Below, piece after piece: positions 19,015-27,868 of a stretch of 64,000 bases of DNA; within the stretch, counting starts at the first letter, position 1, and each line of letters opens with the position of its first letter. The notes below the pieces were generated by a model. That model was not told where the DNA came from. It did not search any database and saw only the letters and a list, made by a program, of their open reading frames with translations. Both the position numbers and the translations under genes were made by a program. The stretch is taken from assembly GCA_020621405.1 (NCBI GenBank), contig JAHRYN010000003.1, positions 314,828 through 378,827 on the forward strand. The letters are read 5' to 3'. The stretch is from Betaproteobacteria bacterium (GTDB lineage Bacteria; Pseudomonadota; Gammaproteobacteria; Burkholderiales; Rhodocyclaceae).

Positions 19015-20754
19015 ATGAGCCACCAGGACAATCCGCTGCGCCAGCCGCTCGGCCAGCTGCTGCTGGCGCAGGGACTGGTCTCAGAAGACCAGCTGCGCAT
19101 CGCATTGCAGGAGCAGCAGCGCCAGAACATCCCGATGGGCCGCCTGCTGGTGCAACTCGGCTTCGTCACCGAAGCGACACTGCGCGACGCGCTCGGCGTG
19201 ACGCTGGGCAAGCGCACAGTCGACCTGTCGCACGCACTGATCGATGCCGACGCGCTGCGGCTGGTGCCGCAGGCACTGGCCAAGCGGCACCGCCTGCTGC
19301 CGGTGCACTACGTCGCCAGTACCCGCCGGCTCACGGTGGCGGTATCGGACATCAACGACATCGTCGCACTCGACCAGCTGCGCGCACTGCTGCCCGAAGG
19401 CATCGAACTCGACACGGTACTGGCCGGCGAAACCGAGATCGCGCACGCGATAGACCAAGCCTACGGCCACGAACTGTCGATCGAAGGCATCCTGACCGAG
19501 CTCGAGACCGGCGAGGTCGACTACCGTTCGCTGTCGGCGTCGGCCGATGAATACAGTCAGCCGGTGGTGCGGCTGATCGACGCGCTGCTGACCGATGCGG
19601 TCAAGCGCGAAGCGTCCGACATCCACTTCGAGCCGGAAGCCGGCTTCCTGCGCATCCGCTACCGCATCGACGGCATGTTGCGGCAGATCCGCGCGCTGCA
19701 TCGTTCCTACTGGCCGGCGATGGCGGTGCGCATCAAGGTGATCGCCGGCATGAACATCGCCGAGATGCGCGCACCGCAGGACGGCCGCATCTCGCTGACC
19801 ATCAGTGGCCGACCGGTGGATTTCCGCGTGTCCTCTCAGCCGACGCTGCACGGCGAGAACGTCGTGCTGCGCATTCTCGACCGCGCGCGCGGCATCGTGC
19901 CGCTCGACGACCTCGGTCTGGCCGACTCGCAGCTTGACCAGCTCAAGCTGATGATCGCGCGCCCCGAGGGCATCATCCTCGCCACCGGCCCGACCGGCAG
20001 CGGCAAGACGACGACGCTGTATTCGGTGCTGAACCACATCAACACCGAGGGCGTGAACATCATGACGCTCGAGGATCCGGTCGAGTACCCGATGGCGCTG
20101 ATACGCCAGACCTCGGTCGCCGAAGCGGTCAAGCTCGACTTCGCCAACGGCGTGCGCTCGATGATGCGGCAGGACCCGGACATCATCCTGGTCGGCGAGA
20201 TCCGCGACGCGGAAACCGCCGAAATGGCCTTCCGCGCCGCCATGACCGGTCACCAGGTGTATTCGACGCTGCACACCAATTCGGCGCTCGGCGCCATTCC
20301 GCGCCTGCTCGACATCGGCATCCTGCCGGACATCATGGCCGGCAACATCATCGGCGTCATGGCGCAACGCCTGCTGCGCAAGCTCTGCCTGTACTGCCGC
20401 CGCATCCGTCGGGCCGAGGCGCATGAACTGCATCTGCTCGGCCTGCGCGACGACCGCGCCGCACCCGAAATCCACGATGCGGTCGGCTGTCCGGCCTGCG
20501 AATTCACCGGTTACCGGGGTCGCCTTGCGGTGATGGAACTGCTGCGCATGGATTCCGATCTGGACGAACTGGTGGCCCGCCGGGCCACCGCACGCGAACT
20601 GCGCAACGCGGCGCGCGCCAAGGGTTTCCGCACGCTGGCCGAAGACGGGCTGCGGCGGGTGATCGACGGTTCGACCTCGCTCGAGGAACTGGCGCGCGTG
20701 GTTGACCTCACCGAACGCATGGGCCAGAGCGGGCCGGACTGGTACGCGCGCTGA
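19015..20754 (+). CDS. mshE: MshE-type pilus/secretion ATPase
   Basis: 579-aa GspE/PilB family assembly ATPase. An N-terminal MshEN-like region (about 8-60) carries two tandem LG-x-LL-x-x-G repeats. The ATPase domain has Walker A GPTGSGKT (325-332), Walker B IILVGEIRDAE, and His-box HTNSALGAIPRL. A zinc site is formed by Cys458/Cys461 and Cys492/Cys495. In homologues MshEN binds cyclic di-GMP, but here the first residue of both repeats is Pro rather than the common Arg/basic residue. It follows mshN by 5 nt and precedes mshG by 2 nt. Confidence 0.95.
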   Translation: MSHQDNPLRQPLGQLLLAQGLVSEDQLRIALQEQQRQNIPMGRLLVQLGFVTEATLRDALGVTLGKRTVDLSHALIDADALRLVPQALAKRHRLLPVHYVASTRRLTVAVSDINDIVALDQLRALLPEGIELDTVLAGETEIAHAIDQAYGHELSIEGILTELETGEVDYRSLSASADEYSQPVVRLIDALLTDAVKREASDIHFEPEAGFLRIRYRIDGMLRQIRALHRSYWPAMAVRIKVIAGMNIAEMRAPQDGRISLTISGRPVDFRVSSQPTLHGENVVLRILDRARGIVPLDDLGLADSQLDQLKLMIARPEGIILATGPTGSGKTTTLYSVLNHINTEGVNIMTLEDPVEYPMALIRQTSVAEAVKLDFANGVRSMMRQDPDIILVGEIRDAETAEMAFRAAMTGHQVYSTLHTNSALGAIPRLLDIGILPDIMAGNIIGVMAQRLLRKLCLYCRRIRRAEAHELHLLGLRDDRAAPEIHDAVGCPACEFTGYRGRLAVMELLRMDSDLDELVARRATARELRNAARAKGFRTLAEDGLRRVIDGSTSLEELARVVDLTERMGQSGPDWYAR

Positions 20755-20756
20755 CC

Positions 20757-21959
20757 ATGGCGATGTTCTCGTACAAAGCGATGAACGCGCAGGGCCAGCT
20801 GGTGTTCGGCCGCATGGACGCGGCCAATCTGGTCGACCTCGAAATGCGCCTGAAGCGCATGCAGCTCGATTTCGTCAACGGCGCGCCGATGAAGCACGCG
20901 CAACCGCTGTTCGGACACAGCCTGCCGCGCATCGAGCTGATCAATTTCAGCTTCCACCTGGAACAGCTGGTGCGCTCGGGCGTACCGCTGATCGAGGCAC
21001 TGACTGATCTGCGCGATTCGACCACCCACCCGCGCATGCGCGAAATCGTCGCCTCGCTGGTGGAAAGCATCGAGGGCGGACGCTCGCTGTCGCAGGCGAT
21101 GGCCGAACATCCGGCCGCGTTCAGCAAGGTGTTCTGCGCGCTGGTGCGCGCCGGTGAACTGACCGGCAATCTGGCCGAGGTGCTGCGCGAACAGATCGAC
21201 GCCTTCAAGTGGGAGGACGAACTGGTATCGCAGACGCGCCGCCTGCTGACCTATCCGGCCATCGTCGGCACCTTCCTGCTGTTCGTCATCGCGGTGCTGA
21301 TGCTGGTGGTGGTACCCGACCTGGCCCGCTTCTTCAGGAACACCGGGCTGGAACTGCCGCTGCAGACGCGCATCCTGATGGGCACGTCGGAATTCCTGCA
21401 GCACTGGTGGCCGGCCGTCGTCGTCGCCGTCGTGCTGGCCGTCGGCGGCACGGTGACGCTGCTGCGCGTGAACCCGGCGGCACGTCAGCGTTTCGACTGG
21501 TTCAAGCTGTCGATACCGGTGATCGGCCCCATTCTGCACAAGGTCGTGCTGTCCCGTTTCGCCAGCATGTTCGCGATGATGTACGGCGCCGGCATCCCGA
21601 TCATCGATGCGGTGCGCACCTCGGAAGACGTGGTCGGCAACGAGGCGGTGCGCGATTCTCTGGCGCGCGCCGGCATGCTGATAGGACAGGGCCAGAACGT
21701 GACCGCCGCCTTCCAGAGCGTCGGACTATTCCCGCCGCTGGTGGTGCGCATGCTGAGGGTCGGCGAAAGTACCGGCGCACTCGACCGCGCGCTGCGCGAG
21801 GTGTCCTACTTCTATACGCGCGACGTACGCGAATCGATCGCGCGCGCGCAGGCCGCTATGGAGCCGGCACTGACGCTGGTGCTCGGCCTGCTGCTGATGG
21901 CCGTGGCCTTCGCGGTGCTCGGACCGGTGTATGACATGCTGACCAAGCTGAAGACCTGA
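20757..21959 (+). CDS. mshG: MshG/GspF-type inner-membrane platform protein
   Basis: 400-aa platform protein of type IV pilus/type II secretion machines. Two T2SF domains are visible, with the signature turns LVRSGVPLIEAL (first) and MMYGAGIPIIDAV (second). Membrane segments lie at about 162-185, 212-232 and 370-392. It works with MshE to add or extract pilin subunits. Its TGA overlaps the next ATG (TGATG). Confidence 0.95.
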   Translation: MAMFSYKAMNAQGQLVFGRMDAANLVDLEMRLKRMQLDFVNGAPMKHAQPLFGHSLPRIELINFSFHLEQLVRSGVPLIEALTDLRDSTTHPRMREIVASLVESIEGGRSLSQAMAEHPAAFSKVFCALVRAGELTGNLAEVLREQIDAFKWEDELVSQTRRLLTYPAIVGTFLLFVIAVLMLVVVPDLARFFRNTGLELPLQTRILMGTSEFLQHWWPAVVVAVVLAVGGTVTLLRVNPAARQRFDWFKLSIPVIGPILHKVVLSRFASMFAMMYGAGIPIIDAVRTSEDVVGNEAVRDSLARAGMLIGQGQNVTAAFQSVGLFPPLVVRMLRVGESTGALDRALREVSYFYTRDVRESIARAQAAMEPALTLVLGLLLMAVAFAVLGPVYDMLTKLKT

Positions 21960-23491
21960 TGCCGCGCCGCCACGTTCTCTATCTCGATGCCACGCAGCTG
22001 GTCGCCTACAGCTGGCGCGCCGGCGAGGTCATCGAGCGCGCACGCTTCACCAGTGACGCGGACGGTCACGCACGGTTCGCCGAATTTCTGGGCGAACACG
22101 GAGACAGCCTGTTCCTGCTGCTGTGCGATCTGGCGGATGAAACCTTCATCGCCGAAATGGTGCCCTTCGTGCGCGGCCCGGACCGGGTGGCACTGATACG
22201 GCGCAAGCTCGCCCAGCATTTCTTCGGCACGCCGCTGACCTGCGCCCGTTCGCTCGGCCGTGCGCGCAGCGGGCGGCGCGACGAGCAGATACTTTTCTGC
22301 GCACTCACCCGCCCGGCTACGCTTGAACCCTGGCTGGCCGCACTGCGCAACGCCGAAGTCGCACTGAGCGGCATACACAGCGTCGCACTCGCCAGCGAAC
22401 CCGTGCTGGAACGGCTGCAGCTGACCCAGGGGCAGACGCTTTTGCTCAGCATCAGTTCGGCTGGCGTCCGTCAGAGCTTTTTCGAAGGTGGCCGACTGCG
22501 TTTTTCCCGGCTGACGCCGATGAGCGCGCTGTCCAGCAACGACCTGCCGCGCGCCTGTGCGGAGGAGGCGCGCCGGCTGCATCCCTATCTGCTCGGCCAG
22601 CGGCTGATCACGCGCAACACGCCGCTGACCGTGCGGGTGCTCGTTCCGCCGACGCACATCGACGATTTCGCGCTCGCCTGCCGCAGCAGCGACGCCCTGC
22701 AGTTCGAGCTGATAGACAGCCGTCAGGCCGCGTCGCGCCTCGGCCTGCGCCCGCCGCCTGACGATCTCTACAGCGAAACGCTGTTCGTGCATGCGCTGAT
22801 GCGGCGCCCCCCCGACGCGCAGTTCGCCCCGGCGGCAGAGCGCCGTTTCTTCCGCATCTGGCAGGCGCGCTTCGCGCTGCGCGCTGCCGGCAGCATCGCA
22901 CTCGCCGCCTGCCTGATGATGGCTGCGCACAGCGCACTCGACAGCTTCGAGCTGCGTCAGGACAGCGGCCGGCTGATCGACGAGGGGCAAAGGGCCGAGC
23001 GCGTGCGTCGCGACATCATCGCCCGACTGCCCCCCACGCCGGTGCCGCTGGACACCTTGCGTGTCGTGCATGAGCGCAGCCTGCAGATCGAACATCGCAG
23101 CGCGATGCCCGAAGACCTGCTGCGCGAACTCGGCACCGTGCTGCAGCAGTATCCGCAGGTCGAACTCGACCGCCTTGAATGGAAGCTGACCAGCCCAGCC
23201 GGATCGACCGCTGCCAGCCAGGGCGACGGCCTGCCTCCGGTTCAGGCACAGCTGCTGATGCAGGCACACCTGCCCGGCGAATACGGCACCCAGCAGCGGC
23301 GTGCACTCGAGCTGGTCGACATGCTGACCGCCGAACTCGGGCGACGTCCCGGAGTACAGGCACGCGTCACGCGCCAGCCCTTCGACGTCGAATCCGGCCA
23401 GGTGCTGCGCGGCGGCACCCGCAGCGAGCGTGCGGACATCGGCAGCACGCCGCAGATATCGATCCAGCTCAGCCGGACGCTCGCGCCATGA
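21959..23491 (+). CDS. MshI-like PilM-PilN/GspL-type fusion
   Basis: 510-aa inner-membrane assembly protein. The N-terminal ~300 residues look like a divergent actin-like (PilM/GspL cytoplasmic) domain beginning MPRRHVLYLDATQLVAYSW. One membrane helix follows at about 306-325, then a coiled segment and a small periplasmic domain as in PilN/GspL. Annotated MshI proteins are usually shorter, so this is a one-chain architecture equivalent to GspL. Gene overlaps at both ends (TGATG with mshG, ATGA with the next gene) show tight coupling. Sequence divergence makes the family call position-dependent. Confidence 0.7.
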   Translation: MPRRHVLYLDATQLVAYSWRAGEVIERARFTSDADGHARFAEFLGEHGDSLFLLLCDLADETFIAEMVPFVRGPDRVALIRRKLAQHFFGTPLTCARSLGRARSGRRDEQILFCALTRPATLEPWLAALRNAEVALSGIHSVALASEPVLERLQLTQGQTLLLSISSAGVRQSFFEGGRLRFSRLTPMSALSSNDLPRACAEEARRLHPYLLGQRLITRNTPLTVRVLVPPTHIDDFALACRSSDALQFELIDSRQAASRLGLRPPPDDLYSETLFVHALMRRPPDAQFAPAAERRFFRIWQARFALRAAGSIALAACLMMAAHSALDSFELRQDSGRLIDEGQRAERVRRDIIARLPPTPVPLDTLRVVHERSLQIEHRSAMPEDLLRELGTVLQQYPQVELDRLEWKLTSPAGSTAASQGDGLPPVQAQLLMQAHLPGEYGTQQRRALELVDMLTAELGRRPGVQARVTRQPFDVESGQVLRGGTRSERADIGSTPQISIQLSRTLAP

Positions 23492-24090
23492 CCCTCGCCG
23501 ACCTGAAAAGGATCCGCGGCAGCGCGCTGCTCGCGCTGGCGATGGCCATGGCGGGCGGTGGCGCGCTGTGGGCCAGCGCCCGCCTCGCCGACGACGTCAG
23601 CCGGGGACACGCTGCTGCGCTCGATGCGCGCGGCAAGGCACAGCGCGGCCTGATGTCGGCGCGCGCGGAAGAAGCCGAAATCACGCAGAAGATCGACCGC
23701 TTCCGGCATCTGGTCGAGCGCGGCGCAATCGGCAGCGAACAGCGGCTGACCTGGGTCGAGTTGATCCGCGATGCGCGTGCGCGCCATCAACTGGGCGCTC
23801 TCGATTACGAATTCTCGCCGCAGCGCCCGCTCGACCCGGCAATCGCGCCGTCCGACGCCGGCCAGCTCGAGGCGGCGAGCAGCGCACTGCGCATCCGCCT
23901 GCCGCTGCTGCACGAAGGCGAACTGCTGACCCTGCTCGACGACCTCTCGGCCAACGCGTCCGCCCTGGTTCGGGTACGCGAGTGCAGCATCGTGCGTCAG
24001 ACACCGACGGACACCTCGGCGGAAAAGTTGCAGGCCGACTGCCTGCTCGACTGGATCACCTTCCGCCCCAGAACCGGAGGCGGCTCGTGA
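23488..24090 (+). CDS. MshJ-like (PilO/GspM-type) protein
   Basis: 200-aa bitopic protein. A short cytoplasmic N-terminus is followed by one membrane helix (about 12-32, ALLALAMAMAGGGALWASA), a coiled-coil stretch (about 40-75) and a small periplasmic domain. This is the layout of PilO/GspM/MshJ, the partner of the preceding PilN-like protein. Assignment rests on topology, size and operon position. GTGA overlap with the next gene. Confidence 0.68.
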   Translation: MTLADLKRIRGSALLALAMAMAGGGALWASARLADDVSRGHAAALDARGKAQRGLMSARAEEAEITQKIDRFRHLVERGAIGSEQRLTWVELIRDARARHQLGALDYEFSPQRPLDPAIAPSDAGQLEAASSALRIRLPLLHEGELLTLLDDLSANASALVRVRECSIVRQTPTDTSAEKLQADCLLDWITFRPRTGGGS

Positions 24091-24494
24091 AGCGCGTGCT
24101 CTGTCTGCTGGCGCTGCATGCCTGCGCGGTCAGCGCGCAGTCAGGCCCGCTGGGCCGCCTGTTCCATACCGACGAGGAGCGTGCCCGGCTCGAATTGCAG
24201 CGCGGACAGACTGCGAAGCAGGCCAGCCAGCCACGCAGCATCGGCACGCTCAGGCATGACGGCATCGTGCTGCGCTCGTCCGGGCCGGCAACCTGGTTCG
24301 TCAACGGCAACGCACACGACACACAGGCACTGCCGTCGCTATCGGCACGACCGGCCGGCACTGCCCTTCAGCTGCCGGGCAGCGACGGCCGGGCAGTCAA
24401 GCTTCGGCCCGGCGAGCAGACTGCCGTCGACGAGAGCGGACAGGCCGCCCCGGCAACCGGCGTCATCGACATCCGCACGGGACCGGCACGATGA
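24087..24494 (+). CDS. MshK-like small periplasmic protein
   Basis: 135-aa protein from a GTG start overlapping the previous TGA (GTGA). A signal peptide (about residues 1-17, ending AVSAQ) is followed by a short helical region rich in Arg/Glu and then a compact domain of about 75 residues that includes GTLRHDGIVLRSSGPATWFVNG-like turns (named here only by its start, GTLRHDG). Position and size fit MshK/PilP/GspC-type linkers between platform proteins and secretin. No confident domain is visible. ATGA overlap with the next gene. Confidence 0.6.
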   Translation: MKRVLCLLALHACAVSAQSGPLGRLFHTDEERARLELQRGQTAKQASQPRSIGTLRHDGIVLRSSGPATWFVNGNAHDTQALPSLSARPAGTALQLPGSDGRAVKLRPGEQTAVDESGQAAPATGVIDIRTGPAR

Positions 24495-25408
24495 GGCGGC
24501 ATCAACGCGGTGCTGCTCTGCTGATCGCCGTGGCGCTGCTCGGACTGCTGGCGATCGCGACACTGGCACGGGCGCTGTCGACGCCCGCCGGCGTCGAGCG
24601 ACAGCTGGCGACGGAGCACGCGCTGACCCGGGCGCGTGATGCGCTGGTGGCCTACGGCGCACTCGGCAACGCGGCCGGCAACCAGAACAACTCTCCCGGT
24701 GCCCTGCCCTGCCCGGATCTGGACAACGACGGGGTGTCCGAACAGCTGGCCGGAAACTGCACCAGCGATATCGGGCGCCTGCCGTGGCGCACGCTGGGGC
24801 TCGGTCCGCTGACCGACGGCGCCGGCGAATGCCTGTGGTACGCGCGCAGTGCCACCTTCAGCAACAACATCCAGACCAGCGAACGGGGCACCAGTGCCGA
24901 CAAGCCGGCACTCAACCCGTCCACACCCGGCGGCATCGTCGAGATAACGGCCGGCGGTCCGAGCGGACAGCGGGTTGCAGCGGTCATCATCGCGCCGGGC
25001 GCGGCGCTGCCCGGGCAGTCGCGCGGCGGCACCTACAGCAGCGCGGGCTGCCGCGACGGCGGCGTCGAACAGTTCGTCGAGGGCGTGACGGTAGACGGCA
25101 TCTTCTACAGCCACGCCAGCGGCGTCTTCGCAATCGCACTCAGCCGCCGGGACGATTTCAACGACAGCGTGCTGGCGGTGGGCACGACACGCCTGTTTTC
25201 GGCGGCCGGCGCGCGCGTGCTTGGCGAGATATCCCTGAGCGGCGACGGCACACCACCCTATGACTGGTGGACCAACAACGCCTGGTGCGAGCATGTCTGC
25301 GTGTCGCCCTCGGGCACCGGCGCCAGCGTGCGCCTTGCCGACGGCTCGCAGGTCAGCCGTCTGCTGCAGATCCTTCCCGTATGCGCCGCTCCATGTACCG
25401 GATCATGA
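24491..25408 (+). CDS. Large pilin-like protein lacking Glu5 (GspK/PilX-like)
   Basis: 305-aa type IV pilin-like protein. The basic leader MRRHQRG is followed by the hydrophobic helix AALLIAVALLGLLAIATLARAL, giving a prepilin-peptidase site G/A. The mature residue 5 is not Glu, as in tip-type minor pseudopilins (GspK). The globular part contains six or more Cys and a segment with LPCPD, a later CTSD, then LPWRTLG and DGAG, which recurs in the next gene product. Its size suggests a tip or cargo-like subunit. Overlaps both neighbours by 4 nt. Confidence 0.75.
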   Translation: MRRHQRGAALLIAVALLGLLAIATLARALSTPAGVERQLATEHALTRARDALVAYGALGNAAGNQNNSPGALPCPDLDNDGVSEQLAGNCTSDIGRLPWRTLGLGPLTDGAGECLWYARSATFSNNIQTSERGTSADKPALNPSTPGGIVEITAGGPSGQRVAAVIIAPGAALPGQSRGGTYSSAGCRDGGVEQFVEGVTVDGIFYSHASGVFAIALSRRDDFNDSVLAVGTTRLFSAAGARVLGEISLSGDGTPPYDWWTNNAWCEHVCVSPSGTGASVRLADGSQVSRLLQILPVCAAPCTGS

Positions 25409-26112
25409 ACAGACAGCGCGGCTTCACGCTGATCGAAATCGCCATCGCGCTGACCGTGATCGCGCTGCTCAGCGTCGGTGCGATGTCCGCATTGCAGCTT
25501 GCGATGCTGCGTGCGCGCATCGCGGAAACGCGCGACGCGGTGCAGGAGGCGCGCGAGGCGGTGGTGGCGTTTGCCGTAGTGAACCGCTCGCTGCCCTGCC
25601 CCGCCGTCTCTGCAACCGATGGCACCGAACAGAGCCGCACCGGCGGCAGCTGCACGAACCGGCGCGGCCTGCTGCCCTGGCAGACGCTCGGGGTGCGTGG
25701 CGTCGACGGCTGGGGCAACCGGCTCGGCTACGCGGTATCGCAGCCGCTGGTGAAAGGTGCCGGCAACCGCATCCAGCTGACGGACGTCGGAGACCTGAGG
25801 ATCATGGGACGCGCAGCCGATGGCAGCGCGTCCCAGATGGTGACCGGCGCAGCGGTGGCATTCGCGCTGTGGTCGCACGGCGCGAACGGGCGCGGCGCGA
25901 CCACACTGGTCGGCAGTCAGATCGACGACGAGTCGACAACCAACGCCGACGAGAAGAGCAACTCGTCGCAACCCGGCTCATCGGTCGACATCTATGCGCG
26001 CGAGGGCAGCGTAAGCACCGATGCAGGTGGCGGCGAATTCGACGATCTGGTCGAATGGGAGTCGCGCTACGTGCTGTTCGGTCGCATGATGAGCGCAGGA
26101 CAGTTGCCATGA
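25405..26112 (+). CDS. Prepilin-like protein with canonical FTLIE motif
   Basis: 235-aa type IV prepilin-like protein. Leader MNRQRG precedes the cleavage/methylation motif G/FTLIE and a 20-residue hydrophobic helix. The head domain carries LPCPA, CTNRRG, LPWQTLG and DGWGNRLGYA, matching the same order of motifs in the previous gene product, so the two are paralogs beyond the common N-helix. ATG 25405 is set by the ATGA overlap; ATGs at 25381 and 25393 would lengthen the leader. No typical MshA major pilin occurs in the locus. Confidence 0.8.
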   Translation: MNRQRGFTLIEIAIALTVIALLSVGAMSALQLAMLRARIAETRDAVQEAREAVVAFAVVNRSLPCPAVSATDGTEQSRTGGSCTNRRGLLPWQTLGVRGVDGWGNRLGYAVSQPLVKGAGNRIQLTDVGDLRIMGRAADGSASQMVTGAAVAFALWSHGANGRGATTLVGSQIDDESTTNADEKSNSSQPGSSVDIYAREGSVSTDAGGGEFDDLVEWESRYVLFGRMMSAGQLP

Positions 26113-26167
26113 AAATGCACTTCGCCGATACGGCAGCGCCCGGCTTCGGCATTGCGAGAACATCCGC

Positions 26168-27511
26168 GTGAAGCCCGAACACGACCATCGCATGCCCATC
26201 CCCGGTTTCGTCGCCCGTTTGCGCACTGGCGGCATTCGCCCCGAAGACAGCGCGGAAGAGCGTCTGAACAAGTCCCTGCTGCTGCTGGCCACCGGCCTGC
26301 TCTGCGTCGCGTCCATCCTGTGGCTGGCCGTCTATTGGAGCATCGGACCGAAGCTTTCGGCCACGCTGCCCTTCGTCTATCAGCTACTGCTCGCCGGCAA
26401 TCTGGCGTTCTACATCCAGACCGGCAATTTCCACCTGTTCCGGAACACGCAGCTCGGACTATTCCTGTTCGTACCCTTCGTCGCGCAATGGGCGATCGGC
26501 AACTTCATCTCGGCCAGCGGCATCCTCCTGTGGGGCTTGCTGGCGCCAGTCGGCGCCATCCTGTGCATCGGCGCGCGCGAAGCGCTGGCCTGGTTTTTTG
26601 CCTACGCCTTCCTGATCGTGCTGACCGGCGTGTTCGACTATTACCTGGCGGACGCAAACACCTACCGCAACGCCGCCGTATCGGTAGAGACCAGCGTCGT
26701 GTTCTTCGCGCTGAACTTTCTGGCGATATCGACCATCGTTTTCCTGCTGCTGCGCTTCGCGATCGAGCAGAAGCAGATCACGGCCCGACGTCTTGCCGAC
26801 GCCCACGCTCTTCTGGAAAACGAGCAGGAGCGCTCGGAACGCCTGCTGCTGAACATCCTGCCGGGCCCGGTGGCGCAGCGGCTCAAGCAGAACGAAAAGA
26901 ACATCGCCGACGGTTTCGCCGACGTCAGCGTCATGTTTGCCGACATCGTGAATTTCACCCAGGTGGCCGCGGGCATGACACCGCCCCAGGTGTTCTCCAT
27001 GCTCAACCGCGTGTTCTCCCGGTTCGACGAACTGGCGGAGGCGCGTGGTCTGGAGAAGATCAAGACCATAGGCGACGCCTACATGGTCGCCGGCGGACTG
27101 AACGAGAACACGGCTGACTACACGGTCGCGATCGCCGATCTGGCGCTCGACATGCGGGACTGGCTGCGCAATCAGACCACCGGCACGGGCGTGCTGCTCG
27201 ATCTGCGCATAGGCATAGGCACTGGCCCGGTAGTGGCCGGCGTGGTCGGCAAGAAGAAATTCATCTACGACCTGTGGGGCGACACGGTGAATCTGGCCAG
27301 CCGCATCACCTCGGAGGGCGTACCCGGGATGGTGCAGGTCGACACTGCAACGTGGTTGCGGCTGCGCAAGCGCTACGACTTCCATGAACCACAGACGCTC
27401 TATCTGAAAGGCAAGGGCGACACAATCGTGTACCGCCTGATCGGCCCCAAGGAGACGACCCAGGCACAGATCTCTTCCGGCAGCGTGGACATCCTGCTCG
27501 ACGCCGGCTGA
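26168..27511 (+). CDS. Membrane-bound class III adenylate cyclase
   Basis: 447-aa protein converting ATP to cAMP. About six membrane helices (residues ~36-200) form the sensor/anchor, followed by a short coiled linker and a class III cyclase domain (about 250-430). The two metal-binding Asp are visible at D259 (FADIVNFT) and D303 (KTIGDAYM). The substrate-contact Lys is in EKIKTIGD, and DLWGDTVNLASR supplies the Asp, Asn and Arg, which favours adenylyl over guanylyl specificity. GTG 26168 is used; ATG 26192 is an alternative. It follows the pilin-like genes by 55 bp and may be part of that operon. Confidence 0.88.
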   Translation: MKPEHDHRMPIPGFVARLRTGGIRPEDSAEERLNKSLLLLATGLLCVASILWLAVYWSIGPKLSATLPFVYQLLLAGNLAFYIQTGNFHLFRNTQLGLFLFVPFVAQWAIGNFISASGILLWGLLAPVGAILCIGAREALAWFFAYAFLIVLTGVFDYYLADANTYRNAAVSVETSVVFFALNFLAISTIVFLLLRFAIEQKQITARRLADAHALLENEQERSERLLLNILPGPVAQRLKQNEKNIADGFADVSVMFADIVNFTQVAAGMTPPQVFSMLNRVFSRFDELAEARGLEKIKTIGDAYMVAGGLNENTADYTVAIADLALDMRDWLRNQTTGTGVLLDLRIGIGTGPVVAGVVGKKKFIYDLWGDTVNLASRITSEGVPGMVQVDTATWLRLRKRYDFHEPQTLYLKGKGDTIVYRLIGPKETTQAQISSGSVDILLDAG

Positions 27512-27520
27512 TTAGCCGGC
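27503..27520 (+). terminator. Hairpin spanning the cyclase stop codon
   Basis: GCCGGCT (27503-27509) and AGCCGGC (27514-27520) form a perfect 7-bp stem with a 4-nt loop that contains part of the TGA stop (27509-27511). No T-tract follows. It plausibly marks the end of the long pilus-like operon. Confidence 0.4.
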
Positions 27521-27813
27521 AGCCCAACCCGGAGCAAGCTCTGCAACAAGCAGAACAGGCGTTCGGTACGCCACCTCCTGTCGACACCCGACCGACCAAA
27601 GCTCCCGGCATCAATCTGATTCGCAGCCCCCGCCAAAACACTCTGCGGCAGGAGCAGCAACGCCGGGCCACTGGCTCTCGATGCACCGCAGGCCGGTGCA
27701 GCGCCATCCTTCCTCGATTCAGACAGATGACGCCAGGTCGCCGATCTTCAGACAAACCGCAGGTTCGATCATCCGAGCCCTGCCGAGCAAAACACATCCG
27801 GCAAGCGTGAACG
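27521..27813. other. Intergenic region without a recognisable gene
   Basis: Between the cyclase and the porin terminator I see only short open frames with no family resemblance or ribosome-binding sites, and no RNA gene. Confidence 0.5.
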
Positions 27814-27839
27814 AAAAACGGGCGCCCGAAGGCGCCCGT
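27814..27839 (-). terminator. Intrinsic terminator of the porin gene
   Basis: On the minus strand a 9-bp GC-rich stem (arms 27839-27831 and 27826-27818) closes a TTCG tetraloop and is followed by TTTTT (27818-27814, overlapping the last base pair). It lies about 30 bp past the porin stop codon. Confidence 0.88.
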
Positions 27840-27868
27840 TTCAACACGACTTTCTGATCGAAAACCGA

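Noticed and set aside
27521..27813. Small genes in the gap between cyclase and porin
   Set aside because: Short frames only, with no ribosome-binding sites and no recognisable motifs.
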